Of a stretch of 49,597 nucleotides of DNA, positions 20,505 to 29,662 are shown in pieces. This DNA is from Phlegmacium glaucopus. Taxonomy: Eukaryota > Basidiomycota > Agaricomycetes > Agaricales > Cortinariaceae. Every line of letters begins with the position of its first letter. Within the stretch, counting starts at the first letter, position 1. The notes below the pieces were generated by a model. That model searched no databases, was not told where the DNA came from, and saw only the letters and a list, made by a program, of their open reading frames with translations. The stretch lies in the NCBI GenBank assembly GCA_015039465.1, contig MU130046.1:148081-197677 (forward strand), read 5' to 3'. Both the position numbers and the translations under genes were made by a program.

Positions 20505-23500
20505 TTAAGGTGGTACAAGAGGGCAATTTGCTCTTGTATGACCTGGCTGCCTGCACACTCCACATTTCCTGCCGAGTACTGCACCACTTCCCCGCAACGT
20601 ACTCTTAGCCCCCCCTCCTCTTGATGGACCCTCGAGAGCACCAGTAATCTGTTTTTCACGCGGCCGTCCCTTTGGGTTCAAGACAGGTGGATCGTGTAAT
20701 CGCCCCTCTTCGGCAGCTCGTCGTCGAGATTCACTAAGGTTATCAGGTCGTCGAGGTAAGTAAACATACCAATACCAAAATTGAGGGTTGTCTAACGTAC
20801 CGCAATTCATTCAGATCATCGAGCAGCTCATCGAGTTGTTCTTGGGTCTGTATCCCATTGGTCAGTGGCGCCAGCGCTGCGTTTGCTTCGTGGAATACTG
20901 TTCAAGCGGGGATGGTTTGCATTGGAGGCGGTGCTGGCGTGCTGGCGTGTGGCAGTTCTAGTGGGTTTGCGGGGATCCGGACGGCTTGCTGTGTGGTAGG
21001 AATCTCAACGTCCAGTCGTCGCACCTGGCCCTCACGGGCAGGTACAAGAGGGACATTTTGAGTGTTGAGATTTTTATCTTGGTACCACCTTGTATGTTCG
21101 AATGTCAGCATTTTACTGTAGATATAATCCTAGTTGCTGGTTGTGCTTACCGTGTGCGAATGACACCAATGTTGAACTTGAGGTTCTTCAGTGCACTCAA
21201 GGTGCAAAAATAGTGACGACAGGGGATCCCAAGATTCATTCCCATACAACAGTCACATATGTAATTGTTGTTCGAAAGGAGTGCAAGCATATGGAAGGCA
21301 TCTGTGCCGTTGTGCGTAACACAAAGTAGGTGCTCGACCTGAAGACCTCTACCTTTGATCAAGCGAAGCAACCACTTGGTGGAAATGTGAGAGTTGTCGT
21401 TTTCGAAGGTGTTTAGCATGCGCTACGAGGATTACTGTCAGAAAACTCACTTGCCAAAATTAAAAAAAGTCACCGTTTCTTCGCTGCCCTCCCAAGTATA
21501 GCCGACTGTTGGACCAACAGCAATTGCGTACTCGTTCTGTTCATTAATCCAGTACATTAGCACAATCTTAATAGCAAGACAATGATTTGAAACTCACCCA
21601 ATCATGCACTCCATCAGGCAGCTGAAGCGCTTTGACCGAATAGAACACACTAAGTTCCATTTGTTTGAAGCATGTTTGGAGAGCAAAAGGCCTGACAAAC
21701 TGGCGAATGACACTCAATGGCCCAGGAAAAATCGACTCAATACTCGATGGGTGCTGACGGCGCGATGACTACATTTCAAAATAAAATAGATCAGGAGCAG
21801 ACTCAGACGACTCTCAAGCAAAATAAACTCACTTCACGGGCACGTATCATCTCCTGTGCACTCTGACCATTTGTACGTTCATTAAGCCCATGGAAGAGCT
21901 GTATCAGTGCCTTCTTCGGTCCACCAATCACCTTGTTCATCCGGTTCTCGACTTCCACGCGCCCATTTGTTCGAACACCGCATGTAAATTGATGGCTTGT
22001 AAATGCCCAAGCCCACTGCTCGCGGCATGGATAGAGCTCGGCATCCAGGTAGGCTTTTGCTGGCGGAAACCTAGTTGTCAGCTCATTCCATTTGGTGTCG
22101 AATTCTTCAGGTGAAACTGCGCAATAAACATCCCAGAAGGAATTCTTGAATTCTGCCCAGTCAGCAGGTGGGAGTAATCGGCCAAGCTTCTGGTCAACAT
22201 TGCCGTCTAAATGGTGAATACAAAAAAAATGCTGGGATGTTGGGAGCCGCTGCTTCACAGCAGCAATAAGAGGCCTTGAGCGATCAGAGATAACACCATC
22301 AGGTGCGTATCCGGCGCTGTCAAGGTGGCACTGAAGGACCCAGGAATGATGTTCTTTGTCTTCAACTGCGTGCAAAGCATACCACACATTTCGCGAACAG
22401 TAATAATTGTCAATGATGATGCCGACATTGAGTGGATAACCCAAATGATTTCGATTGTAAGTGTTGTCATTGATTAGGATATCGCCAAAACGCTGACAAA
22501 GCTCAGCTTGCTGAGGCGATTGCCAGAATATCCCTGTGACCACACTGTTTTCGTCCACTCGAATCTCCCAGCGCCATCCGTACTCCTCTTGTGACTTGCG
22601 GCGAAGGTAGTCAATTATCGCGTTTGAATCCCCACCAAGCCTCTCCACCTCAGCCCTTGCTTCCTGTCGTGCCTGGCCCATTACATTTCCGATCTGGCGT
22701 GGCTCAAGGTTACAGTCCCCTATTTGTGCTTTAAGGACCTCAGCAATTTGGCCCCGAGAAAACTGCTGCGTTGTAGCATTTGCAAGCTGAGAAATTAGGA
22801 CCTTCTGCTCTTTGGTAGCAGGACGCCGAATGGAACCACCTTCTGGAATTTTGCGTCCATGATTATGCTCCCATTCAACCAAGGTAATGTTCCACATCCC
22901 TGTCTCATGAACTCTGTTGACGTTGACGCAGGCCTCACAGCTGGTTCTGATTGACTTGCCCTTTCGATGATCGGCAGGGTCAATTTTGACTGAATGGACA
23001 GGAAGATGTTGGCGGTAACAGTTGCATCGAAAGGTAACCTTCTTTCGGTTCCCACTGTCATCCATCTTGCTCTGACCTATCCCCCACTGGTGCCCCAGGT
23101 GTTCCTCACGTGCATATACTGCATCTCGAGCCTCCTCCCAGGAATGGAATACTGCCCCTAAGCGCACAATACCAGGGGCAACTTCTACACGTGGACGTTG
23201 TCCAGGAAGGCAAGGTTTTGTGTCAGCTGGTGTTGCCTTGGGTTCTGGTGTGCGAATGTCAATAACATGAGGTGCGTCTGGTTTCTCCACTTTGATTTTG
23301 CGTAAGTTGATTGGAGAAACTGATCCTTGATTTGGTGTGCAAAGATCGATAACAAATTGACTGCCGTCAGGGCTTTCAATCTTGAATTTGCTACCATCAG
23401 GATCTGCTATTGTGAATTTTCGCCGAACAGGTGTAACAACCTCAATGCAATCCAAATTGGAATCTGAGTCTACGCTGCTGAGAACTGAGATTTTTGAGGA

Positions 23501-23905
23501 CATGAGTTCAACCGACTTGCCTGGCTTGAGTTTCCATTTAGGGCTAGGGGAGCATAAGTCAATGAAGTCCTGAGAAAGCTCCAATATTTCTGTCGATATG
23601 GGTGCCTCAGCTTTCATCAACTTGTTTTTCGCTCTTTTTGGTGGGCTGTCGAGGCTTCTGCGGCGCCGTTTCTGTCCTGGGTGAGGGGGTGAAAAAATGA
23701 TGACATCCTGCGATATAACTTTGCGTGGCAGTGGAGCGGGTACTGACTGAGACAGCTGAAGGTTGAATGGTGGCAGAAGTGATGGCAGCAGTGATGATAA
23801 GTTTTCGACTGTAGGCACTTTTGGCAGATCCATACACTGGTGAACACTTTGAAAGCCAACGGTTGAAGCAATTGACTGGCAAAAGGGAAATATTGGATGA
23901 TTACT
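20505..23905 (-). CDS. MULE transposase (FAR1-type Zn finger, DDE, SWIM, zinc knuckle), one in-frame stop
   Basis: Transposase of the surrounding element. Exons (minus): 21833-23905, 21598-21768, 21474-21536, 21151-21422, 20801-21088, 20505-20733, all in phase. If a separate protein, the first ATG is 23833 (numbering below). The order is: a disordered tail (1-220) with repeated VIDL-like motifs; a FAR1-like DNA-binding zinc finger (about 225-330: C270, C299, C302, WEHNH at 321-325); and a MULE DDE domain with Asp456 (NDNTYNRN), Asp517 (ISDRSRPL) and Glu626 or Glu628 (NGRVEVEN). Next come a SWIM finger (CDCCMGMNLGIPCRH) and a C-terminal zinc knuckle CGVCRQPGHTRANC. A TGA at 20902-20904 interrupts the frame between SWIM and knuckle, where the downstream frame stays coherent, so this copy would make a protein lacking the knuckle. 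The upstream frame is open to the preceding Ulp1 exon. Confidence 0.9.
23246..23707 (-). other. Tandem SUMO-interacting-motif-like cluster in the transposase N-terminus
   Basis: Within the disordered N-terminal tail of the transposase (residues 43-196 from ATG 23833), five short hydrophobic/acidic motifs recur, each followed by Ser/Thr-Pro: DVIIFSPP, DFIDLCSP, CIEVVTP, FVIDLCTP and VIDIRTP. VIDL/FIDL/VIDI match the core of known SUMO-interacting motifs (hydrophobic-hydrophobic-acidic-hydrophobic), and the neighbouring acidic residues fit. Function is inferred from the pattern alone. Confidence 0.6.
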
Positions 23906-23965
23906 CTATTGTAGTTTTTGGTAGTAAGAAGAATGACTGCGATAGATTAAAAAAAATAGACTGAC

Positions 23966-25273
23966 ATTGGGGCTGAAGTTGTTGAAATCGTTGAACCCAG
24001 ATCCCATGGAGGTATTAACCTCTGTACCAGCATTTAATGTGTTTAAAATAGGGTAAGTCCATGCCACAAAGTTTCCTGCAGTTTGACCCGCCGTATAGTG
24101 GAAGAGGATCAGATCTTGAAGTGCAACATTTCTGAATAGCTCGTATTCAAATCCACTCCAGCGTCGAACTCTGTCACCATGGGTGCCAAGGGCAACTGCC
24201 ATAAAATTGTGTGCGATTATTCCACAACTGCCTTCACCACTGCCGGGGCCTTGCTTTGGAATAAGACCGAGATCAATTGTGGAGATTGTCATCTCAAATA
24301 AGCCAAAAAATATCCATTGAAGAACAGAGATGATGTCTCGTGGCGGCTGGTGATGCATGGAATCCCCATATTCAACATTGCCGGATCCTGGGCAATAAAT
24401 AAATGCAGTGAAGTGACCATCTGCAACCAAACTCATAGCAATGATGCGAACAGGTGTGGTTTGAATGCGCTGTCGCAGTGCAAGAATTTCTTGGGTATAT
24501 CCTGGGGACGTTGAACTCTGGTACACCTCACGGGCATTGATAAGAAAGGTGGTTGGAAGGATGAAATAATCTGGACAACTGTGGAGAAGCAATGCTGCCC
24601 CTGCTGGAAGAGAATTGGAGTTCCTTTCCTGGATGGCCTGACGAAAATATGTGAGCTCAGTAAGGGTGTTGAAGATGTCTTCTTCGAGCCATTTTTCGCC
24701 CAAGAGGCAGCCAAGCTTATAAAGCGGGCAATCAGCAGTGACAAAAAATCCCTGTAACCGTGCACGAAAGGACTGGTTTCGAAATGCTTCAAGAGCAGGG
24801 CCAAGAGCTCGGAATTGAGGTGATTCCAAGTGAGTAAGGAGGTGACGGTACTCTTGAATGGCAGGCAGGTAATTGCTGATATTTCGTATCAAATTGATCT
24901 AAAAAACTCGTTAGTATTTTGATGCTTTAGTTTTTAAGCAACTTGCCTTAGAAAATGTATACTGAGAAATATATTCCACCCCCAAGTGCATGAAGCGCAC
25001 AATGGCTGATCGCATCCCAGCCTTAAAACTTTTTTCCATTTCCTGGGTAATTGGTTGTAGGTCGGAAAAATGTGGTAAGACTTCACCAGGTGTGATGATT
25101 GTGGCTGAAGCAGAGCTGGGTAATTCGGGGACACATGCAGTGAAATGGACAGAACCGGGCTCTGCAATTAGAGGATAGGAAAGGTCTGGTATTTGATAAA
25201 GTTTCAAGGAGTCAAAAAATTCAGTAGAAAAAGCAAGATGAGGAGAGGGCAAGGCACAGGCAGAGAAAGGCAT
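23966..25273 (-). CDS. Ulp1-type (C48) SUMO-protease domain, probably exon of the transposase gene
   Basis: Cysteine protease of the Ulp1/SENP class, which removes SUMO or related modifiers. Exons (minus): 24947-25273 (5' end uncertain; ATG 25273 chosen as the first good one) and 23966-24898. The intron between them is GC-AG with a perfect TACTAAC branch site. Catalytic order His-Asp-Gln-Cys is intact: H in DGHFTAF (about residue 271), D in YGDSMH (288), Q in IPKQGPG (325), C in GEGSCGII (334). A WLEEDIFNTL helix precedes, as usual in the fold. The frame stops only 71 bp before the transposase ATG, too little for a terminator plus promoter. A 60-bp GT-AG intron (23906-23965) joins this exon to the transposase exon in the same phase, so one protein of about 1,450 residues is likely. 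Frames further upstream (25300-25620) may add exons. Confidence 0.82.
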
Positions 25274-25771
25274 GGCTCTCGAGCTCTGAACAATAGCGCC
25301 GGTGAACCACAAAACAAGTCAGTGGTAGTGGCAACCTGCCTGAACACCCATCGTATTTTAACACATGTAAATTTGCTATCAGCCGACCAGGGGGAATTGT
25401 ATTGTTGCACGATCCCAATTGCAAATTAGCATGAATGAAAATGGTGATGGTATTTACACCGAGCACAAGCAGTGAGTAGCACCAAGGTACAAGTACACCA
25501 TTTTCTTTCAAAAACCAGAGAGGATCCAATGGCAGTGAGCACATTCAAATATACCAGGAATTTTATTACTACAAAAAATAAGGCGCTCACCCACAACCGC
25601 GCCATCTCAATCTAGAAATGATCCATGTCGCGTGTTTACAATCCACATGACACAACTCTCCGGCTTGCACCCGGCCGAGTGGTAAATCGGCATGGACTCC
25701 TGCCGTCAAGTTACAACTCATGCAATATGGCGGGGGTTTCTCTGATGATCGCTAGAAACCCCGGGTTGCAA

Positions 25772-25812
25772 GGGGTTTCTACCGATAGGGGGGTTGCCAA
25801 ATAGTTTAATCC
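25772..25812 (-). repeat. Right terminal inverted repeat of the MULE
   Basis: Reverse complement begins GGATTAAACTATTTGGCAAC, as on the left. It is followed internally by a different GC-rich fold with GAAACCCC/GGGGTTTC words at 25734-25780. Confidence 0.9.
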
Positions 25813-25821
25813 TCAGTCCTC
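25813..25821. repeat. 9-bp target-site duplication, right
   Basis: TCAGTCCTC, identical to 20111-20119. Without the element the site would read as one copy of this word. Confidence 0.92.
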
Positions 25822-26517
25822 ATCTTAATTAAGACCAGCGGTAAAAATAAAAGGAATTTAGTACGATGCTTGGATCTGTAAAATGCAGGGAAAAGTAATT
25901 TGTCAGTTTCGTATTAATTAAAGATGCTAGCCTTGAGAGGACAATACTCGAGGAATGTCAGGCTCTCTACCGAAGAAGTTTAATGTATCATATATGTAAG
26001 ATTTACAACTAACAACCTCTTTCTTTTTTCGCAAGCCCTACCGATTCCATCACCTCTTCCCATCCCAATCTCATCCTCAATACACAGTAGGTCCTAGTCC
26101 GAATCGTCGTTGTTTTGTTTCCTATATCTATTCCTATCTTAACTCTCATGCTACCCTGCCTTTTTCACAGGCTTTGGCAGTTGCTACATACCGGGACCAG
26201 TAGTACCTAAAAGTAACGCTTCCCGCGTTACGGCGGGTGAAAGAAAAAGAAATGATGGATTAAGCAACATGATACAAATATCGTACGACACGATGATGAG
26301 TATGTACAGAATACGATACAGAGAGGCGAATATTTGAAAACTGGACCATATTTTGATTGTGGCTGGGTTGTCACCGGTCATGAGACGACATGGGAGTGGT
26401 GTTTGTTCTCGATGACAGGTGGACAAGGACAGCTCATTACGTAATCGATCTTAGTTGTCCAACGACAGACACCACACACACAACCTTCTCCTTCCACTCC
26501 TACTAACACATCACTCA
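25822..26517. promoter_or_regulatory. Upstream region of the second G-alpha gene
   Basis: About 700 bp with no coding frame of interest. It is the probable promoter and 5' leader of the G-alpha gene, with CT-rich and CACACAC tracts at 26460-26500 just before the ATG. The Mutator-like element ends at its left boundary, so the original upstream sequence has been pushed 5.7 kb away. Confidence 0.45.
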
Positions 26518-28050
26518 ATGGGCGGCTGCGTATCCACAGCAGATCGCTCAGGAAAGGAACGCTCAGACCTCATAGATAAACAGATTGAGGACGACTCTAA
26601 ACGCTTCAAACGAGAATGCAAGATCCTGCTCCTTGGTACACCCCTTCCATATCTTTCAGCTCTCGTTGCGTCTAATACGTTGATTTTAATAGGCTCTGGA
26701 GAGTCAGGGAAGAGTACTATAGTCAAGCAAATGAAAATCATCCATAAAGAGGGGTTCACAGATGCCGAGCTGGCTGAGTATCGACCGATTATTTTTAAGA
26801 ATGTGTTGGATTCAGCTCAGGCGGTCATAATATATATGAGGAAAATAGGATGGGAATTTGTTACGTATTCAAGTCGCGTACGTTTCTTTTCCTTTCATCT
26901 TCTGTTTCAGCTCGTTCTGAAATTTCATCATCAAAGCCTCTAGCAGATAAGGTTCTCGACTACAGACTCGACTCCCAGACAGGCACCGCGTATTTCCCTA
27001 CCGACATTGCTGAAGCTATCTGTCAGTTATGGAAAGATCCTATCATGACCAAAATCTTGGACGAACGCTCGTCAGAATTTTACCTCATGGATTCAGCTGA
27101 ATAGTAAGTTCTTCATTCCTCGGGATTTCATTGTATCTCCTCTCATCGTCTTTGAATAGCTTCTTTGGGGAGGTTCTTCGCATAGGATCGCCAGAGTATT
27201 TGCCGGATGTTACCGATGTGCTGAGAGCACGACAGAAGAGTGTGGGCATTACAGAGACAAGATTCACCATGGGTCAATTATCGTGAGTGTTCTAACAACC
27301 TTTTTCGGATTTGTTCTGCCGCTTTCCGCATCCGTCCGCTCCGTTTATTTCCTTGATCCCCTTTGGTTTTGGATTTCATATGTTTTTGGGTCATGTCGGC
27401 TAAACTTATGTTCCGGCAGAATACATATGTTCGATGTGGGAGGTCAACGATCAGAAAGGAAAAAATGGATACACTGCTTCGAATCAGTGACGTCGATTAT
27501 CTTTTGTACGGCGCTGAGCGAATACGATCAAGGATTGTTGGAGGAGAAATCCCAGGTACGTCAATTTCTGCCCTGTTTCCTTGATGTATCGTATTAATCA
27601 TGATCTAGAATCGTATGGTTGAATCGCTTGTCTTGTTCGAATCAGTCATCAACTCACGGTGGTTTTTACGGACATCTATCATTCTTTTCCTCAACAAAAT
27701 CGACATTTTCAAGCATAAGCTGCCAAAGGCTAGCCATCTCCCTACCATGTTTGCTTTTTGGCTAACCAGTTTCTCCCCTTCTAGGTCCCACTGGAACGGT
27801 ATTTCCCAGAATACACTGGCGGCTCTGATATCAATAAAGCGGCTAAATACATATTGTGGAAGTTCATGCAAGCGAATCGGGCGCGACTGAGTGTCTACCC
27901 ACAGTTCGTTGTATCTCATTTGTCTCGTGTTTGATCTAACTGGTATCTAGTTTGACGCAGGCCACTGATACAACGAATATTCGATTAGTGTTTGCTGCAG
28001 TGAAAGAAACGATATTGCAGAATGCCTTAAAAGACTCTGGGATTCTATAG
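26518..28050 (+). CDS. Canonical heterotrimeric G-protein alpha subunit (355 aa, fungal group I-like)
   Basis: Signalling GTPase at the plasma membrane. Exons: 26518-26635, 26693-26877, 26937-27103, 27160-27282, 27420-27555, 27609-27728, 27785-27903, 27951-28050; total 1,068 nt, in phase. MGGCVS gives N-myristoylation (Gly2) and palmitoylation (Cys4). P-loop GSGESGKS at 40-47, switch I Arg181, DVGGQR with catalytic Gln207, NKID, and tail DSGIL are all in place. The length matches Gi-like subunits. In switch I the usual KTTG is KSVG (Ser184, Val185). The intron after exon 6 starts with GC (AAG|GCTAGC), required by the otherwise exact [13 protein letters not shown] join. It resembles fungal cAMP or pheromone-pathway alphas (e.g. 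Cryptococcus Gpa1, Ustilago Gpa3, from memory); I do not assign which. Confidence 0.95.
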
Positions 28051-29662
28051 GAGAACCATTGGATGTTGACCTTCCCTTACCTTTCTCTTGATCCTTGCTT
28101 CGTCTCTTTCATCTGTTTCTTGGTCTCCTTTGTTGTTTGTTTTTCATCTCTGTAGAATGGTGCCACTATTATTTTTGTGGTGAGTCTCGTTCCTTTGTGC
28201 GATATTTTGTCGCGGCTTTCGATATATGTCCCGGAACTATTTTCCTTGATCTATTGCTGCCATCTATTGTCTTATTTTCTTCAATCATAGCCTCAAAATG
28301 AGCTCGCTGACACTCCATTTACCTTTGCAGATTCTCTCATTTCTATTTACACTCGCTCAGCATCATACCATCTTTCTGTACTCATGATCTATATCAGCAT
28401 ATCTCTTTATTCCTCTCTCTCTATTTCTGGTCGTTTTGGAATGACTTTGTCAATCAGCAATCATCACTGCCCCCCATTTCGCCCATCCTATTTCCGCTGT
28501 TATGGTTTTGTTAGAGCCTGACGCTGTTGGTGCAATGCTTTATTGGTCTGCCGGTCGTCGGATGCATCCGCTCTTGGCCCTCTCCAAATTCCTTGCAGCT
28601 GGCGGCACGGTTATTCTTCTACCATTCTTCCCACCTCCCATTCACTGTCCAATGAGCTCGACACCCCACCCCTTACTTGGAATCAATCATCAACTGCATC
28701 CGTTGGTTGTGACCACGTGGACGTACTGCCTCTTTCTTTCTGGGATCTACGTCGGTTCCGGTGGTCGGTATCTCTTGGCATCTTGCCGTCAGGTTTCAAT
28801 CAAGAGGTTTTTTTGTTGAACGGTGGTAGAAAGGATGATGTCGGCACTCTGATTGGTTGGTTGGGCGTGTGTTTGAGGGAGAATATTAATGGGCGTCGTT
28901 GCGGCTCGGGAACTTCTACTCCACCCTGGCTACTCTCACAGTTTTAGGCTTCTTTCGTCATGATATGATGTTCAGTCGATCGCCTGACACATGGCTGCGA
29001 CATGACCGGCGTTCCGATTTGATGGGCGTCATCTTAAACCGTCGTGGGTGTTCTACCTTTTCCGTCTTCGTTCGCTCGCTCTGGCCTTACTCTTTTCTTG
29101 TCTCTTCCATGTCTGTTGTCCTTTTCCACGTCGATATATATCTTTTTCTTCTTTGCGAGCGTCTATCCTTAATTTTTCCAACCATCAACTACCGCCACTA
29201 CCACCCGTCGTCAGTGATCATCTACCTTGGGGATCGCAAGTCCACATGGGAGACTCCGCTCATTTTGACGTTGGCATCAACTGCCCAATTATTATTAGCT
29301 AGAGGTCCTCTTTCAGCTCTACTCTCTTTCCTCCTCGGATTTCGCCCTTCCCCCCCTCCATTAATCCTCTCAATTCCAAGTACTAATGACGTGTTTCCTA
29401 CATATCAACCCTACTCATTCGTCTAACATTGATGTTACTGACTATAACTATCTCTTTTGTCATCTGTCGTCCTCTCCATCGTACCATCATCCCTGTAACA
29501 CAAGCTTGTTTTATATCCAATCTGATGATGTGGAAATTATGATATATATTCAATGACCGGAGTTGAAGGTGGAGTTGTCAGAAACTGAGTCGGGGATAGC
29601 CGATTCTGATAAGACAGGGTCACTAACCGCTTTTCTTTTTGTATACACCAAGTCCAAAATTC
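28051..29662. other. 1.6-kb pyrimidine-rich intergenic region
   Basis: Long CT-rich stretches on the plus strand. Open frames of 100-175 codons (for example 28543-28947 and 28899-29426) exist, but their translations look like read-through of CT-rich DNA, not proteins, and they overlap each other in different frames. It probably holds the G-alpha 3' UTR and the importin promoter. Confidence 0.45.

Larger units (their letters stand above)
20120..25812 (-). mobile_element. Complete Mutator-like element (MULE), 5,693 bp
   Basis: The ends are near-perfect 41/42-bp terminal inverted repeats (20120-20161 and 25772-25812; start GGATTAAACTATTTGGCAAC), differing by a one-base indel and two or three changes. 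The element is flanked by an exact 9-bp duplication TCAGTCCTC at 20111-20119 and 25813-25821; a 9-bp duplication is the hallmark of Mutator-like transposition. All internal coding is on the minus strand: a Ulp1-type protease followed by a MULE transposase. Inside the left end a second inverted pair (20129-20141 with 20163-20175) forms a hairpin from TATTTGGCAACCC. The exact target duplication and near-identical ends argue for a recent insertion. It sits between the CFEM gene and the second G-alpha, about 700 bp upstream of the latter's start. Confidence 0.93.

Noticed and set aside
23607..23882. Two minus frames of 84-91 codons near the transposase start
   Set aside because: They are shifted reads of the transposase exon; the in-frame read is continuous with both neighbouring exons.
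28899..29426. Plus-strand frame of 175 codons downstream of the canonical G-alpha
   Set aside because: It lies in CT-rich DNA with conflicting overlapping frames and gives no recognisable motif; probably UTR or promoter.
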